Assembly: GCA_029007845.1 (NCBI GenBank)
Contig: JAQXIP010000038.1
Location: forward strand, 1-55,898
Origin: Clostridiales bacterium
Lineage (GTDB): Bacteria; Bacillota; Clostridia; Lachnospirales; Lachnospiraceae
Length of the DNA stretch: 55,898 nt
Direction of reading: 5' to 3'
Both the position numbers and the translations under genes were made by a program. Positions 1 through 7,600 of the stretch are shown one piece after another. Each line of letters begins with the position of its first letter. Positions within the stretch are counted from its first letter, which is position 1. The notes under the pieces were generated by a model. That model saw only the letters and a program-made list of their open reading frames with translations. It had not been told where the DNA came from and ran no database searches.

Positions 1-175
1 TGCAGAATATCAGGTACCATGAAATACCCGCTTTCGCTCCGTTGAACACGTAGCGGTACTAAGGTTTTGCAAAAAACGCAAAACCAAGTGCCGACGTGTT
101 CAAAGGGATATTTCATGGTACCTGATATTCTGCGTGCTTCCTGCGGCTGTGCGCTCGCCACGGCTGATCTGTTAC
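1..175. repeat. Palindromic intergenic repeat, copy 1, cut by the window edge
   Basis: The first 140 bases form a giant hairpin. Positions 2-26 are perfectly complementary to about 110-134. Inside lie GAACACG/CGTGTTC and a core hairpin GGTTTTGC/GCAAAACC. The right flank (about 143-175) carries the outer arm GGCTGTGCGC and CGGCTGATCTGTTAC; the matching left outer arm would lie before position 1. A nearly identical complete copy is at 47035-47251, which makes this a dispersed element rather than a terminator. It carries no convincing gene. Its class (MITE-like, REP-like or a structured RNA) cannot be decided from the sequence. Confidence 0.85.
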
Positions 176-205
176 CTTCTATCTGAAAAAGGGTGGCAAA
201 AAATG

Positions 206-259
206 TTGACAATTGAGTAGATGTTCAATTATAATACAAACGGTTGAACGTTCGTTCAA
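206..259 (+). promoter_or_regulatory. Promoter and ArsR-type operator of the arsR-methyltransferase operon
   Basis: TTGACA (206-211) and TATAAT (230-235) are separated by 18 bases. Just downstream lies the inverted repeat TTGAACG-TT-CGTTCAA (244-259), the 12-2-12-like form usual for SmtB/ArsR operators. A weaker half-match, ATTGAG...TTCAAT, lies in the promoter spacer (212-229). I infer autorepression by the ArsR protein encoded immediately downstream. Confidence 0.8.
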
Positions 260-277
260 TTATAAAGGAGCGATATC

Positions 278-664
278 ATGACAAGGAACGAGTATACATG
301 CGATTGCAAGCCAATAAATGAGGAACAAGTGTTGTCAGCAAAGGAAAGTATGCTTTCATCTGGTACATATGAGAAGGTAGCGGGCTTTTTCAAGATTGTT
401 GGAGATCAGACAAGGTGTAAAATAATATCGGTTTTAAAGGAAAACGAAATGTGTGTTGGAGATATTTCGAATGTGTTATCTATGACGAAATCATCTATCT
501 CGCATCAGCTAAGTAAGATGAAAGAGCAGGGTGTGGTGAAAGGCAGAAAAGAGGGGAAAGAAGTGTATTATTCCCTTGATGATGCGCATGTGGCAGAGAT
601 TTTTGAACTTACTGTAGAACATATTACACATATACATCACGAATTGGAGGATCGGGAATCATGA
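278..664 (+). CDS. ArsR/SmtB-family metal-sensing transcriptional repressor
   Basis: A 128-residue winged-helix regulator. The helix-turn-helix is the stretch containing MTKSSISHQLSKMKEQG, followed by a beta wing (GRKEGKEVYYSL). Two metal-site signatures are visible. A CxC near the N terminus plus the Cys in EMCVGD resembles the alpha3N site of CadC. DAH-x10-HITH near the C terminus matches the DxH-x10-HxxH alpha5 site of zinc/cobalt sensors such as CzrA and SmtB. The start has a good ribosome binding site (AAAGGAG, 7 bases before ATG) and lies just after a promoter-operator. The stop overlaps the next start (ATGA), so the two genes are surely co-transcribed. The family and metal type are well supported; the exact metal is not. 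Confidence 0.88.
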   Translation: MTRNEYTCDCKPINEEQVLSAKESMLSSGTYEKVAGFFKIVGDQTRCKIISVLKENEMCVGDISNVLSMTKSSISHQLSKMKEQGVVKGRKEGKEVYYSLDDAHVAEIFELTVEHITHIHHELEDRES

Positions 665-1296
665 ATTCTGTATTATTCTATAAAGTAATGTCAGGTTTTT
701 ACGATTTGTTAGATGTAATCTACTTTAGAAAATATGATACAAGTCCACGCAGAGTCGCAAATGAAGCAATAAATGATCATGATAAAATACTTGATTTATG
801 TACCGGAACAGGAACAAATGCGGTTAATATTGCAAAGAGAAATGCCAGTGTAAAGATTGTAGGTGTTGATCTGTCAAAGGATATGCTTATCATTGCCAGA
901 TCCAAGGCAAAAAAAGAGAAACTTTCGAATATCAAATTCTGCCAGATGGATGCAGCCAATATGAAGTTTAAAAATGAATGCTTTGACAAGATCTTATTAT
1001 CACTCGTTCTTCATGAGACAGAGGAGTCTCTGGCTGCAAGTATGATGACCGAAGCTATCAGGGTTTTGAAGCCGGATGGCGAAATTATTATTACCGAATG
1101 GGAAAGAAGCAAAGAATTTATGAAAAAGATCCTTTTCTTTCCGATAGAGGTTCTGGAGCCGAAACCATATAAATCTTTTATTGTAAAGGATCTGGATTCC
1201 TATTTTAAGGAGTTTGGCCTTTCGGTTGTAGAAGAAGTGCATTGTGATTATTCCAAAGTATTGATATTAAAGAAGCAGATGGAGAAGGGTTCTTAA
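661..1296 (+). CDS. Class I SAM-dependent methyltransferase (UbiE/Methyltransf_11 type)
   Basis: A 211-residue Rossmann-fold methyltransferase. Motif I is LDLCTGTGTNA (around residue 43), the acidic end of strand 2 is VGVDLS, motif II is around FDKILLSLVLHE, and the post-motif RVLKPDG is present. The substrate is unknown. It lacks the cysteine trio expected of an arsenite methyltransferase (ArsM), so a role in arsenic methylation is not supported. It is translationally coupled to the metal-sensing repressor by an ATGA overlap, implying metal- or stress-dependent expression. A fragment of a related methyltransferase follows directly, so the locus may once have held two. Confidence 0.85.
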   Translation: MNSVLFYKVMSGFYDLLDVIYFRKYDTSPRRVANEAINDHDKILDLCTGTGTNAVNIAKRNASVKIVGVDLSKDMLIIARSKAKKEKLSNIKFCQMDAANMKFKNECFDKILLSLVLHETEESLAASMMTEAIRVLKPDGEIIITEWERSKEFMKKILFFPIEVLEPKPYKSFIVKDLDSYFKEFGLSVVEEVHCDYSKVLILKKQMEKGS

Positions 1297-1297
1297 A

Positions 1298-1525
1298 CCT
1301 GGAAAATCTTTTTATAATGTGGTTTACACAAAAGAATGGCTAGATAAATCATCCTATACAAAGAAAGGATTTAAGAAATATGAGCCAGAAGAGCTTATTC
1401 AACTTGGAAGACTGGCAGGTTTTGAGAAGGTAGAAGTGAAAGATATTGTAAAAGGGAAAAGCTTTGTTGTTGTCTACACAAAGAACCCAATAGAGTTCAG
1501 CTTGCCGAATGTTGGAGAATCATAA
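1298..1525 (+). pseudogene. Methyltransferase C-terminal remnant
   Basis: An open frame starts in the tail of the upstream gene with RVLKPGKSFYNVVYTK and continues as YEPEELIQLGRLAGFEKVEV...GKSFVVVYTKNP to a stop at 1525. The YEPEEL...AGF...SFVVV pattern is the usual C-terminal end of UbiE-type methyltransferases. The phrase GKSF-x-VVYTK occurs twice, at each end of the piece, suggesting an internal fusion or duplication. There is no catalytic SAM-binding domain and no ribosome binding site. The only early start is GTG 1319 (68 residues). I read it as a decayed gene; a functional small protein is less likely. Confidence 0.6.
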
Positions 1526-1627
1526 ATGGTTTTGCTTCTAGAAGGAGAAGCTTCATTTGTTCACACCTCCCTGCTTTGCGGCACATGGTTGGGATTGCAG
1601 TTTTTTACATTTGGAAAGAAAAGAAGA

Positions 1628-1662
1628 AATCAGAACCACTGGCTTAGCAGGTGGTTCTGATT
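1628..1662. terminator. Bidirectional terminator between convergent genes
   Basis: AATCAGAACCAC (1628-1639) pairs perfectly with GTGGTTCTGATT (1651-1662) around an 11-base loop. On the minus strand it is followed by a T-rich run, so it best serves the activase gene ending at 1679. The stretch 1526-1627 before it shows no gene. Confidence 0.75.
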
Positions 1663-1678
1663 TCGATTCTTGCCTCTG

Positions 1679-4600
1679 TTATTTCCCAAGATTCTTATTA
1701 GCGGTAGCCAGCATTAATTTAATCCGGTTCAGCTGGTTTACTTCACTGGCACCTGGGTCATAGTCCACCGCAACGATATTGGACTGCGGGAACTGGTGGC
1801 GCAGTTCCTTAATGACACCTTTTCCTACCACATGGTTTGGAAGGCAGCCAAATGGCTGGGTGCATACGATATTTGGAACGCCGGAGTGGATTAATTCAAT
1901 CATTTCTCCTGTTAAAAACCATCCTTCCCCAGTCTGGTTGCCGAGGGAAACAATTGGTTTGGCATAATCGGCCAGCGTTTCAATGTGCTGCATTGGTTCA
2001 AAACGCTTGCTTTCAGTCAATGCCTTTCTTGCCGGTTCCCGGTACTTCTCGATAAACCAGATGATAAAATTGGAGATGGCGGCTTTCTTTTTGCTTTTTC
2101 CGAGGTATTCTGCCTGGAAATTATTATTGTAGGCACAATATAAGAAGAAATCGAGCAAATCCGGACAGACGGCTTCTGCACCTTCTGATTCAAGTAACTC
2201 CACTAAATGATTGTTTGCGTCTGGATGGAACTTTACAAGGATTTCGCCTACAATTCCAACCTTTGGTTTCTTAATGTCAAGCAGAGGAATTTCATCAAAT
2301 TCCCGAACGATCTCTTTTACGTTTTTACGGAATGTGGATTGTTTTCCCGTTAATAAATCTTCGGATACCTTCTTTTTCCATTTCTCATGAAGAGCATTCA
2401 CAGAACCGGGCGTGGCTTCATAAGGGCGGGTTGCATAGGTAAGCCGCATAAATAAATCGCCGTAAACTAATGCCTGAAGCGCTTTATTTAACATAGAAAG
2501 GGAAACCTTGAATCCAGGGTTCGTCTCTACCCCTACACTAAGAGAGATAACCGGAACCTGGCCCATGCCGGCATTTTCCAGGGCACGGCGCAAAAAGCCA
2601 ATATAGTTTGTAGCACGGCAGCCGCCCCCGGTCTGGGTAATGATAATGGCTGTCCGGTCCAGATCATGTTTTCCCGATAATAATGCTTCCATAAACTGTC
2701 CTACCACAATCAGGGACGGATAGCAGGCATCATTATTTACATAGCGGAGTCCATAATCCACGGATTTTTCTGAAGTAGGCAGCAGTTCCACTTTATAGCC
2801 ACAGGAAGCCAGGGCAGGCATCAGAAGTTCAAAATGAATCGGAGACATCTGAGGTGCAAGAATGGTATACTCCTTTTTCATTTTTTTGGTAAAATATACC
2901 CGGTGGTAGGAAGCATCCTCTGGGTGGGAGCAGATGTGCTTTGCCTGGCGGTCTTTGATGGCGGAGAGCAGGGACCGGATGCGGATCCGGGCGGCTCCCA
3001 GGTTATTTACCTCATCAATCTTTAATACCGTGTAGATCTTATTGGATTTGGTCAGGATATCTCTTACCTGGTCGGTGGTAACCGCATCCAGACCACAGCC
3101 AAAGGAATTCAACTGAATCAGGTTCAGGTTCTCGTTGGTGCATACATAGGTTGCCGCCGCATACAGACGGGAATGGTACATCCACTGGTCCATAACGATG
3201 GTCGGACGGTTTACCGGTGTCAGGTGGGAGACACTATCCTCAGTAAGAACAGCAACACCATAGGAGGTAATCAGTTCCGGAATACCGTGGTTGATCTCCG
3301 GATCCAGATGGTAAGGACGTCCGGCAAGAACGATTCCCTGAATCTGGTGCTCATCCATATACTGTAATACTTCTTCTCCTTTTTTCCGGATATCATCACG
3401 CACAAGATTCAGCTCTTCCCAGGCGGCATGTGCCGCTTCCTTTACTTCCTCAGCAGGAATATGGTTTTCTTCCCCAAAGAAAGAGACAAGCCGTTTTGTC
3501 AGGATTTCTTCTGATTCAAAGGAAAGGAACGGATTCTGGAATGTGATGGATTCGTCCCGGAGTTCTTCTACGTTATTCTTAATGTTTTCACCATAGGAGG
3601 TAACGATCGGGCAGTTATAGTGGTTGCCTGCCCCTTCCACCTCTTTCCGTTCATATGGAATACAAGGGTAGAAAATATAGTTTACTCCCTGGTGGAGCAG
3701 CCAGGAGATATGGCCATGGGCAAGCTTGGCCGGATAGCATTCGGATTCGCTTGGAATGCTGTCAATACCCAGTTCGTAGATTTTCCGGCTCGAAGCAGGA
3801 GATAACACAACCTCATATCCCAGTTTGGTAAAGAAGGTGTGCCAGAATGGGTAGTTTTCGTATAGATTCAGAACCCTTGGAATACCAACTTTTCCCCGGA
3901 CAGCTTTATCTGCACGAAGCGGTTCATAAGAGAACAGCCTGTTTAATTTGTATGCGAACAGATTTGGCACATCGCTGTTTTTCTTTTCCTTTCCAAGTCC
4001 CCGTTCACAGCGGTTGCCGGAGATAAACTGGCGTCCGCCGGAGAAGCGGTTAATGGTCAGAAGACAATGGTTCGTACATCCTTTACAACGTGCCATACTC
4101 GTTTCAAAACGAAGGGCGTTGATCTGATCAATGGAAAGCATGCTGCTTTCGGAATGACCGTCATAATGATCTCTTGCGATTAAGGCCGCGCCAAATGCCC
4201 CCATGATTCCGGCAATATCCGGACGGACGGCTTCACAGCCGGAGATTCGTTCAAAACTGCGCAGAACGGCATCATTATAAAAGGTACCACCCTGTACCAC
4301 AATATTTTCTCCTAAATCTTTCGGGTCGGTCAGCTTAATGACTTTAAATAAGGCATTTTTTATAACAGAGTAGGCCAGACCGGCAGAGATATCTGCAACA
4401 CTGGCACCTTCCTTTTGTGCCTGTTTTACCTTGGAATTCATAAAGACCGTACACCGGGTTCCAAGGTCAATCGGATTTTTTGCGAACAACGCAGCTTTTG
4501 CAAAATCTTTTACTTCATAATTTAATGATTTGGCAAAGGTTTCGATAAAAGAGCCGCATCCGGAGGAGCAGGCTTCATTTAGCTGTACGCTGTCAACACT

Positions 4601-5902
4601 GTTATTTTTGATGCGGATACATTTCATATCCTGTCCGCCGATATCCAGAATGCAGTTTACGTCAGGCTCAAAAAACGCGGCGGCATGGTAGTGGGCAACG
4701 GTTTCTACTTCGCCTTCATCTAGCATGAGTGCGGATTTAATCAATGCCTCTCCATATCCGGTAGAACAGGAGCGTACGATACGGGCACTGTCCGGCATAT
4801 GGGCATAGATTTCTTTGATTGCCTTCATGGTAGTCTTTAATGGGCTTCCGTTATTATTGCTGTATACGGAATATAACAGGGAGCCGTCTTCGCCAACCAA
4901 AGCGGCTTTTGTTGTGGTAGAGCCTGCATCGATCCCAAGGAAACAATCCCCTTCATAATCCGAAAGAGGCGCTTTCTTAACACAGTGTTTTTGGTGGCGG
5001 GCGGTGAATTCTTCATAGGCCTTTTCAGAAGCGAATAAAGGCTCCATACGGGTTACTTCAAATTCCATCTGAATCGGAGTGGCAAGGGTTTCAGTCAGTT
5101 TTGCCAGAGAAATGACATCTTGTTCTTTGGCATTCATGGCAGAACCGGTAGCTGCAAACAGATGGGAGTGTTCCGGTGCGATGATCTGGTCGCCTTCCAG
5201 ATGAAGAGTACGGATAAATGCTTCTTTTAATTCGGTTAAGAAATGAAGCGGACCGCCTAAAAATGCTACATTTCCACGGATTGGCTTTCCACATGCAAGA
5301 CCGGAGATGGTCTGGTTAACTACGGCCTGGAAGATCGAGGCAGCCAGATCCTCTTTTGTGGCTCCTTCATTGATCAGCGGCTGGATATCGGACTTGGCAA
5401 ATACGCCGCATCGTGCGGCAATTGGATAGATTGCCTGGTAGTTTTTGGCATATTCATTTAAACCAGCGGCATCTGTTTTTAACAGGGTAGCCATCTGGTC
5501 AATAAATGATCCGGTACCACCTGCACAGATGCCATTCATACGCTGCTCGATTCCTCCGGTAAAATAGATGATTTTGGCATCTTCTCCACCAAGTTCAATG
5601 GCCACATCCGTATGTGGCGCAAAATCCTTTAGGGAGGTTGCAACTGCAACAACTTCCTGTACGAAGGAGATATGTAGATGCTTGGAAAGAGTCAGTCCAC
5701 CAGAACCGGTAATGACCGGGGCGATTGCTACATCGCCAATCTGGTCATAGGCCTTTTTTACGATGGAATAGAAGGTTTCCTGTATGTTCGCATAATGTCT
5801 TTGGTAATCAGAAAAAATAATCTGGTTATCCTGATCTAATATGGCAATTTTAACGGTAGTAGAACCGATGTCAATGCCCATTGTGTAATATGTTCGATTC
5901 AT
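1679..5902 (-). CDS. Giant acyl-CoA dehydratase activase (HgdC-like, two ATPase domains plus DUF2229/HgdB-like region)
   Basis: A 1407-residue protein of a family common in Firmicutes. Two BadF/HgdC-type ASKHA ATPase domains come first. Domain 1 (about residues 5-260) has [29 protein letters not shown] and [10 protein letters not shown]. Domain 2 (about 320-575) has [28 protein letters not shown] and [11 protein letters not shown]. The Cys in the second pair of motifs of each domain are the usual ligands of a [4Fe-4S] cluster at the dimer interface. Then follow a DUF2229 region (from about 650, [14 protein letters not shown]) and an HgdB-like region. Small HgdC proteins pass an electron to 2-hydroxyacyl-CoA dehydratases using ATP; the large fused form has no settled function and no dehydratase is nearby. 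The gene has its own promoter and an unusual leader with a hairpin between the Shine-Dalgarno and the start. Confidence 0.88.
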   Translation of the reverse strand: MNRTYYTMGIDIGSTTVKIAILDQDNQIIFSDYQRHYANIQETFYSIVKKAYDQIGDVAIAPVITGSGGLTLSKHLHISFVQEVVAVATSLKDFAPHTDVAIELGGEDAKIIYFTGGIEQRMNGICAGGTGSFIDQMATLLKTDAAGLNEYAKNYQAIYPIAARCGVFAKSDIQPLINEGATKEDLAASIFQAVVNQTISGLACGKPIRGNVAFLGGPLHFLTELKEAFIRTLHLEGDQIIAPEHSHLFAATGSAMNAKEQDVISLAKLTETLATPIQMEFEVTRMEPLFASEKAYEEFTARHQKHCVKKAPLSDYEGDCFLGIDAGSTTTKAALVGEDGSLLYSVYSNNNGSPLKTTMKAIKEIYAHMPDSARIVRSCSTGYGEALIKSALMLDEGEVETVAHYHAAAFFEPDVNCILDIGGQDMKCIRIKNNSVDSVQLNEACSSGCGSFIETFAKSLNYEVKDFAKAALFAKNPIDLGTRCTVFMNSKVKQAQKEGASVADISAGLAYSVIKNALFKVIKLTDPKDLGENIVVQGGTFYNDAVLRSFERISGCEAVRPDIAGIMGAFGAALIARDHYDGHSESSMLSIDQINALRFETSMARCKGCTNHCLLTINRFSGGRQFISGNRCERGLGKEKKNSDVPNLFAYKLNRLFSYEPLRADKAVRGKVGIPRVLNLYENYPFWHTFFTKLGYEVVLSPASSRKIYELGIDSIPSESECYPAKLAHGHISWLLHQGVNYIFYPCIPYERKEVEGAGNHYNCPIVTSYGENIKNNVEELRDESITFQNPFLSFESEEILTKRLVSFFGEENHIPAEEVKEAAHAAWEELNLVRDDIRKKGEEVLQYMDEHQIQGIVLAGRPYHLDPEINHGIPELITSYGVAVLTEDSVSHLTPVNRPTIVMDQWMYHSRLYAAATYVCTNENLNLIQLNSFGCGLDAVTTDQVRDILTKSNKIYTVLKIDEVNNLGAARIRIRSLLSAIKDRQAKHICSHPEDASYHRVYFTKKMKKEYTILAPQMSPIHFELLMPALASCGYKVELLPTSEKSVDYGLRYVNNDACYPSLIVVGQFMEALLSGKHDLDRTAIIITQTGGGCRATNYIGFLRRALENAGMGQVPVISLSVGVETNPGFKVSLSMLNKALQALVYGDLFMRLTYATRPYEATPGSVNALHEKWKKKVSEDLLTGKQSTFRKNVKEIVREFDEIPLLDIKKPKVGIVGEILVKFHPDANNHLVELLESEGAEAVCPDLLDFFLYCAYNNNFQAEYLGKSKKKAAISNFIIWFIEKYREPARKALTESKRFEPMQHIETLADYAKPIVSLGNQTGEGWFLTGEMIELIHSGVPNIVCTQPFGCLPNHVVGKGVIKELRHQFPQSNIVAVDYDPGASEVNQLNRIKLMLATANKNLGK

Positions 5903-5908
5903 ATGTTC

Positions 5909-5933
5909 CAGTTATAATAACTGTTGCCTCCTT
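5909..5933 (-). promoter_or_regulatory. Shine-Dalgarno with a hairpin spacer before the activase start
   Basis: On the minus strand the Shine-Dalgarno AAGGAGG (5927-5933) lies about 24 bases before ATG 5902, too far for normal initiation. The gap holds CAGTT-ATTAT-AACTG (5909-5923), a 5-base-pair stem with a 5-base loop. If folded, it shortens the effective spacing to about 9 bases. No better in-frame start lies upstream: a stop codon comes four codons before ATG. Confidence 0.55.
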
Positions 5934-5968
5934 AATTAATACAGTATGAATAGTAAACGTACCAAGAC

Positions 5969-5997
5969 ATTATATAGGAAAAACAGTACGGTGTCAA
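5969..5997 (-). promoter_or_regulatory. Sigma-A promoter of the activase gene
   Basis: Read on the minus strand, TTGACA (5992-5997) and TATAAT (5969-5974) are both perfect consensus hexamers with a 17-base spacer. Transcription would start about 60 bases before the coding sequence. Confidence 0.85.
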
Positions 5998-6047
5998 AAG
6001 GTAACAGAATAGAATATATTATATAAGAATGGCTAAGGAGATATTAC

Positions 6048-6566
6048 ATGGAAAGCGAATGTAAAGGAATTGTATATACGATTAGCAAAGGGGATACGTT
6101 ATATAATATCAGTAGAAAGTATCAGGTGCCTCTGGCATGGATCCTTCGGGCAAATCCTTACATTGATGTCTATAATCTACAGGTTGGGGAAACGATCTGT
6201 ATTCCGTCTGCAGAGGAGATGAATCAGCCAATGCGGCCGAACCGGCCACCACAGCGGCCCCAGATGCAGCGTCCGCCGGTACAGCAGCCATCGGCGTCCA
6301 GACCGCCAATGAACCAGCCGCAAAGGCCGGTATCGCCGGGAATGCCTAATCCTCCTTCCATGAACAGACCGGGAATGGAGCCGGGAGAAATGGAATGCCC
6401 GACCTGTATGCTTGTTTCTTATGTGGTGGAGGATGGAGACAGTGTGGGAAGCTTGTTACAGCGCTTTGGAATTACTTTGGCAGAACTCCTTGAGAATAAT
6501 GCCTTGGAGGATTTGAAGCTTACGGAGGGAACGGTATTAAAAATTATGGAAGATGCACGGGATTAA
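6048..6566 (+). CDS. LysM-domain protein with two LysM modules and a Pro-rich linker
   Basis: A 172-residue protein. LysM 1 (about residues 8-53) reads YTISKGDTLYNISRKY...ILRANPYID...VGETICIP. LysM 2 (about 125-170) reads YVVEDGDSVGSLLQRFGI...LLENNAL. Between them are about 65 residues rich in Pro, Met, Asn and Gln. LysM modules bind N-acetylglucosamine-containing polymers such as peptidoglycan. There is no signal peptide, as in several spore-coat or spore-cortex LysM proteins (for example SafA), so a spore role is possible but is inference. The ribosome binding site is AAGGAG, 8 bases before ATG. It is divergent from the activase gene. Confidence 0.85.
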   Translation: MESECKGIVYTISKGDTLYNISRKYQVPLAWILRANPYIDVYNLQVGETICIPSAEEMNQPMRPNRPPQRPQMQRPPVQQPSASRPPMNQPQRPVSPGMPNPPSMNRPGMEPGEMECPTCMLVSYVVEDGDSVGSLLQRFGITLAELLENNALEDLKLTEGTVLKIMEDARD

Positions 6567-6585
6567 CCGAAAACAGCGCAAATGA

Positions 6586-6614
6586 TTGACAAAACAGCAT
6601 AAGAAAATTATAAT
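6586..6614 (+). promoter_or_regulatory. Sigma-A promoter upstream of the rhomboid-like gene
   Basis: TTGACA (6586-6591), 17-base spacer, TATAAT (6609-6614): a perfect consensus promoter starting 20 bases after the LysM gene. It leaves an untranslated leader of about 95 bases. Confidence 0.85.
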
Positions 6615-6626
6615 GAAATTTCAGAG

Positions 6627-6685
6627 ACATGGTGTCATGTTGGTTGTTCCGGACAAAAAACGGGATAACAAGATAGGCACCATGT
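6627..6685 (+). promoter_or_regulatory. Structured mRNA leader (long hairpin)
   Basis: ACATGGTG (6627-6634) pairs with CACCATGT (6678-6685), and further in TTGTT..CCG can pair with CGG..AACAA around an A-rich loop. The stem is imperfect and there is no U-run, so it is not a simple terminator. It may be a regulatory leader; no known riboswitch class is recognised. Confidence 0.4.
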
Positions 6686-6715
6686 TTTCATAATGAGAAG
6701 ATTAAGAGGTGCAGA

Positions 6716-7582
6716 ATGAAGATAAGCAGATTCTTTCGTAAATTAGAGAATAAAGTGGGAAAATATACTATTCCCAATATCATCCGCTATGTGCTGGTTC
6801 TTTATTTGCTGGGGGCATTTATTGGTTTGCTGCCGGGAGGATATCTATTTTATTATCAATATCTTTCTCTGGATTTTAACGCTATTTTTCATGGACAGGT
6901 CTGGCGTCTGTTCACATTTGTGATTACCCCGAACCTTCCCGAGGCAAGCAGCACCGGAGCCATGGACTTGATCAGCCTTTTCTTTTTTGTCTATCTGTAT
7001 TACCTGATTGGAACACAGCTGGAGCAGGTATGGGGGAGTTTCCGGATGAATCTGTTTATTTATTTCGGATTATTCTTTAATCTGCTGGCGGGACTGTTTT
7101 TATTCCTTGTTACAGGGGACAGTTATTCCATAGGGTTCAGTTACCTGTTCCAGTCCATGTTTTTTGCATATGCCATGTTTTTCCCGGATCAGAAGTTTCT
7201 GTTATTCTTCCTGATTCCGATTAAAGTAAAATATCTGGCAATTTTTGACGGAATCTTTCTAATCCTGCAGGTTGGGCTTACTCTTTTGTCCGGATCCTAT
7301 GCAGCTGCATTCGCCATTGTGCTGATGTTTGCTAATTTTATTATCTTCTGGCTGGAATTCCGGGAATACAGAGGAAAAACGTTTACCCAGAAGAGACGGA
7401 AACAGGCATTTCAGAAGGCAGTAAAACGTCCGGCAAATGCCGGTGCAACCAGACACAAATGTTCGATATGTGGAAGAACTGAACTGGATGGGGATGATCT
7501 GGAGTTTCGATATTGCTCAAAATGTAAAGGAAATCATGAGTATTGCAGAGACCATTTGTTTACCCACACGCATATCAAATGA
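6716..7582 (+). CDS. Rhomboid-like (probably non-proteolytic) membrane protein with C-terminal zinc ribbon
   Basis: A 288-residue protein. Residues about 20-220 hold five to six hydrophobic segments. The phrase GQVWRLFTFVITPN after the first membrane loop is the rhomboid-family WR motif. The catalytic GxSG serine and the membrane histidine are not seen where expected (IGFSYLF instead), so proteolytic activity is unlikely. After a basic stretch (about 220-240) comes a cytosolic zinc-binding tail with CSICGR, CSKC, CRDH and a final HTH. The start has AAGAGGTGC before ATG. It is followed after 18 bases by the glycosyltransferase gene, so they are probably one operon. The partner of the zinc ribbon is unknown. 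Confidence 0.7.
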   Translation: MKISRFFRKLENKVGKYTIPNIIRYVLVLYLLGAFIGLLPGGYLFYYQYLSLDFNAIFHGQVWRLFTFVITPNLPEASSTGAMDLISLFFFVYLYYLIGTQLEQVWGSFRMNLFIYFGLFFNLLAGLFLFLVTGDSYSIGFSYLFQSMFFAYAMFFPDQKFLLFFLIPIKVKYLAIFDGIFLILQVGLTLLSGSYAAAFAIVLMFANFIIFWLEFREYRGKTFTQKRRKQAFQKAVKRPANAGATRHKCSICGRTELDGDDLEFRYCSKCKGNHEYCRDHLFTHTHIK

Positions 7583-7600
7583 ATGATGAGGCAGTAGGAT

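Noticed and set aside
1534-1551. Small hairpin GCTTCT/AGAAGC
   Set aside because: Short stem with no T-run; the strong stem at 1628-1662 explains termination.
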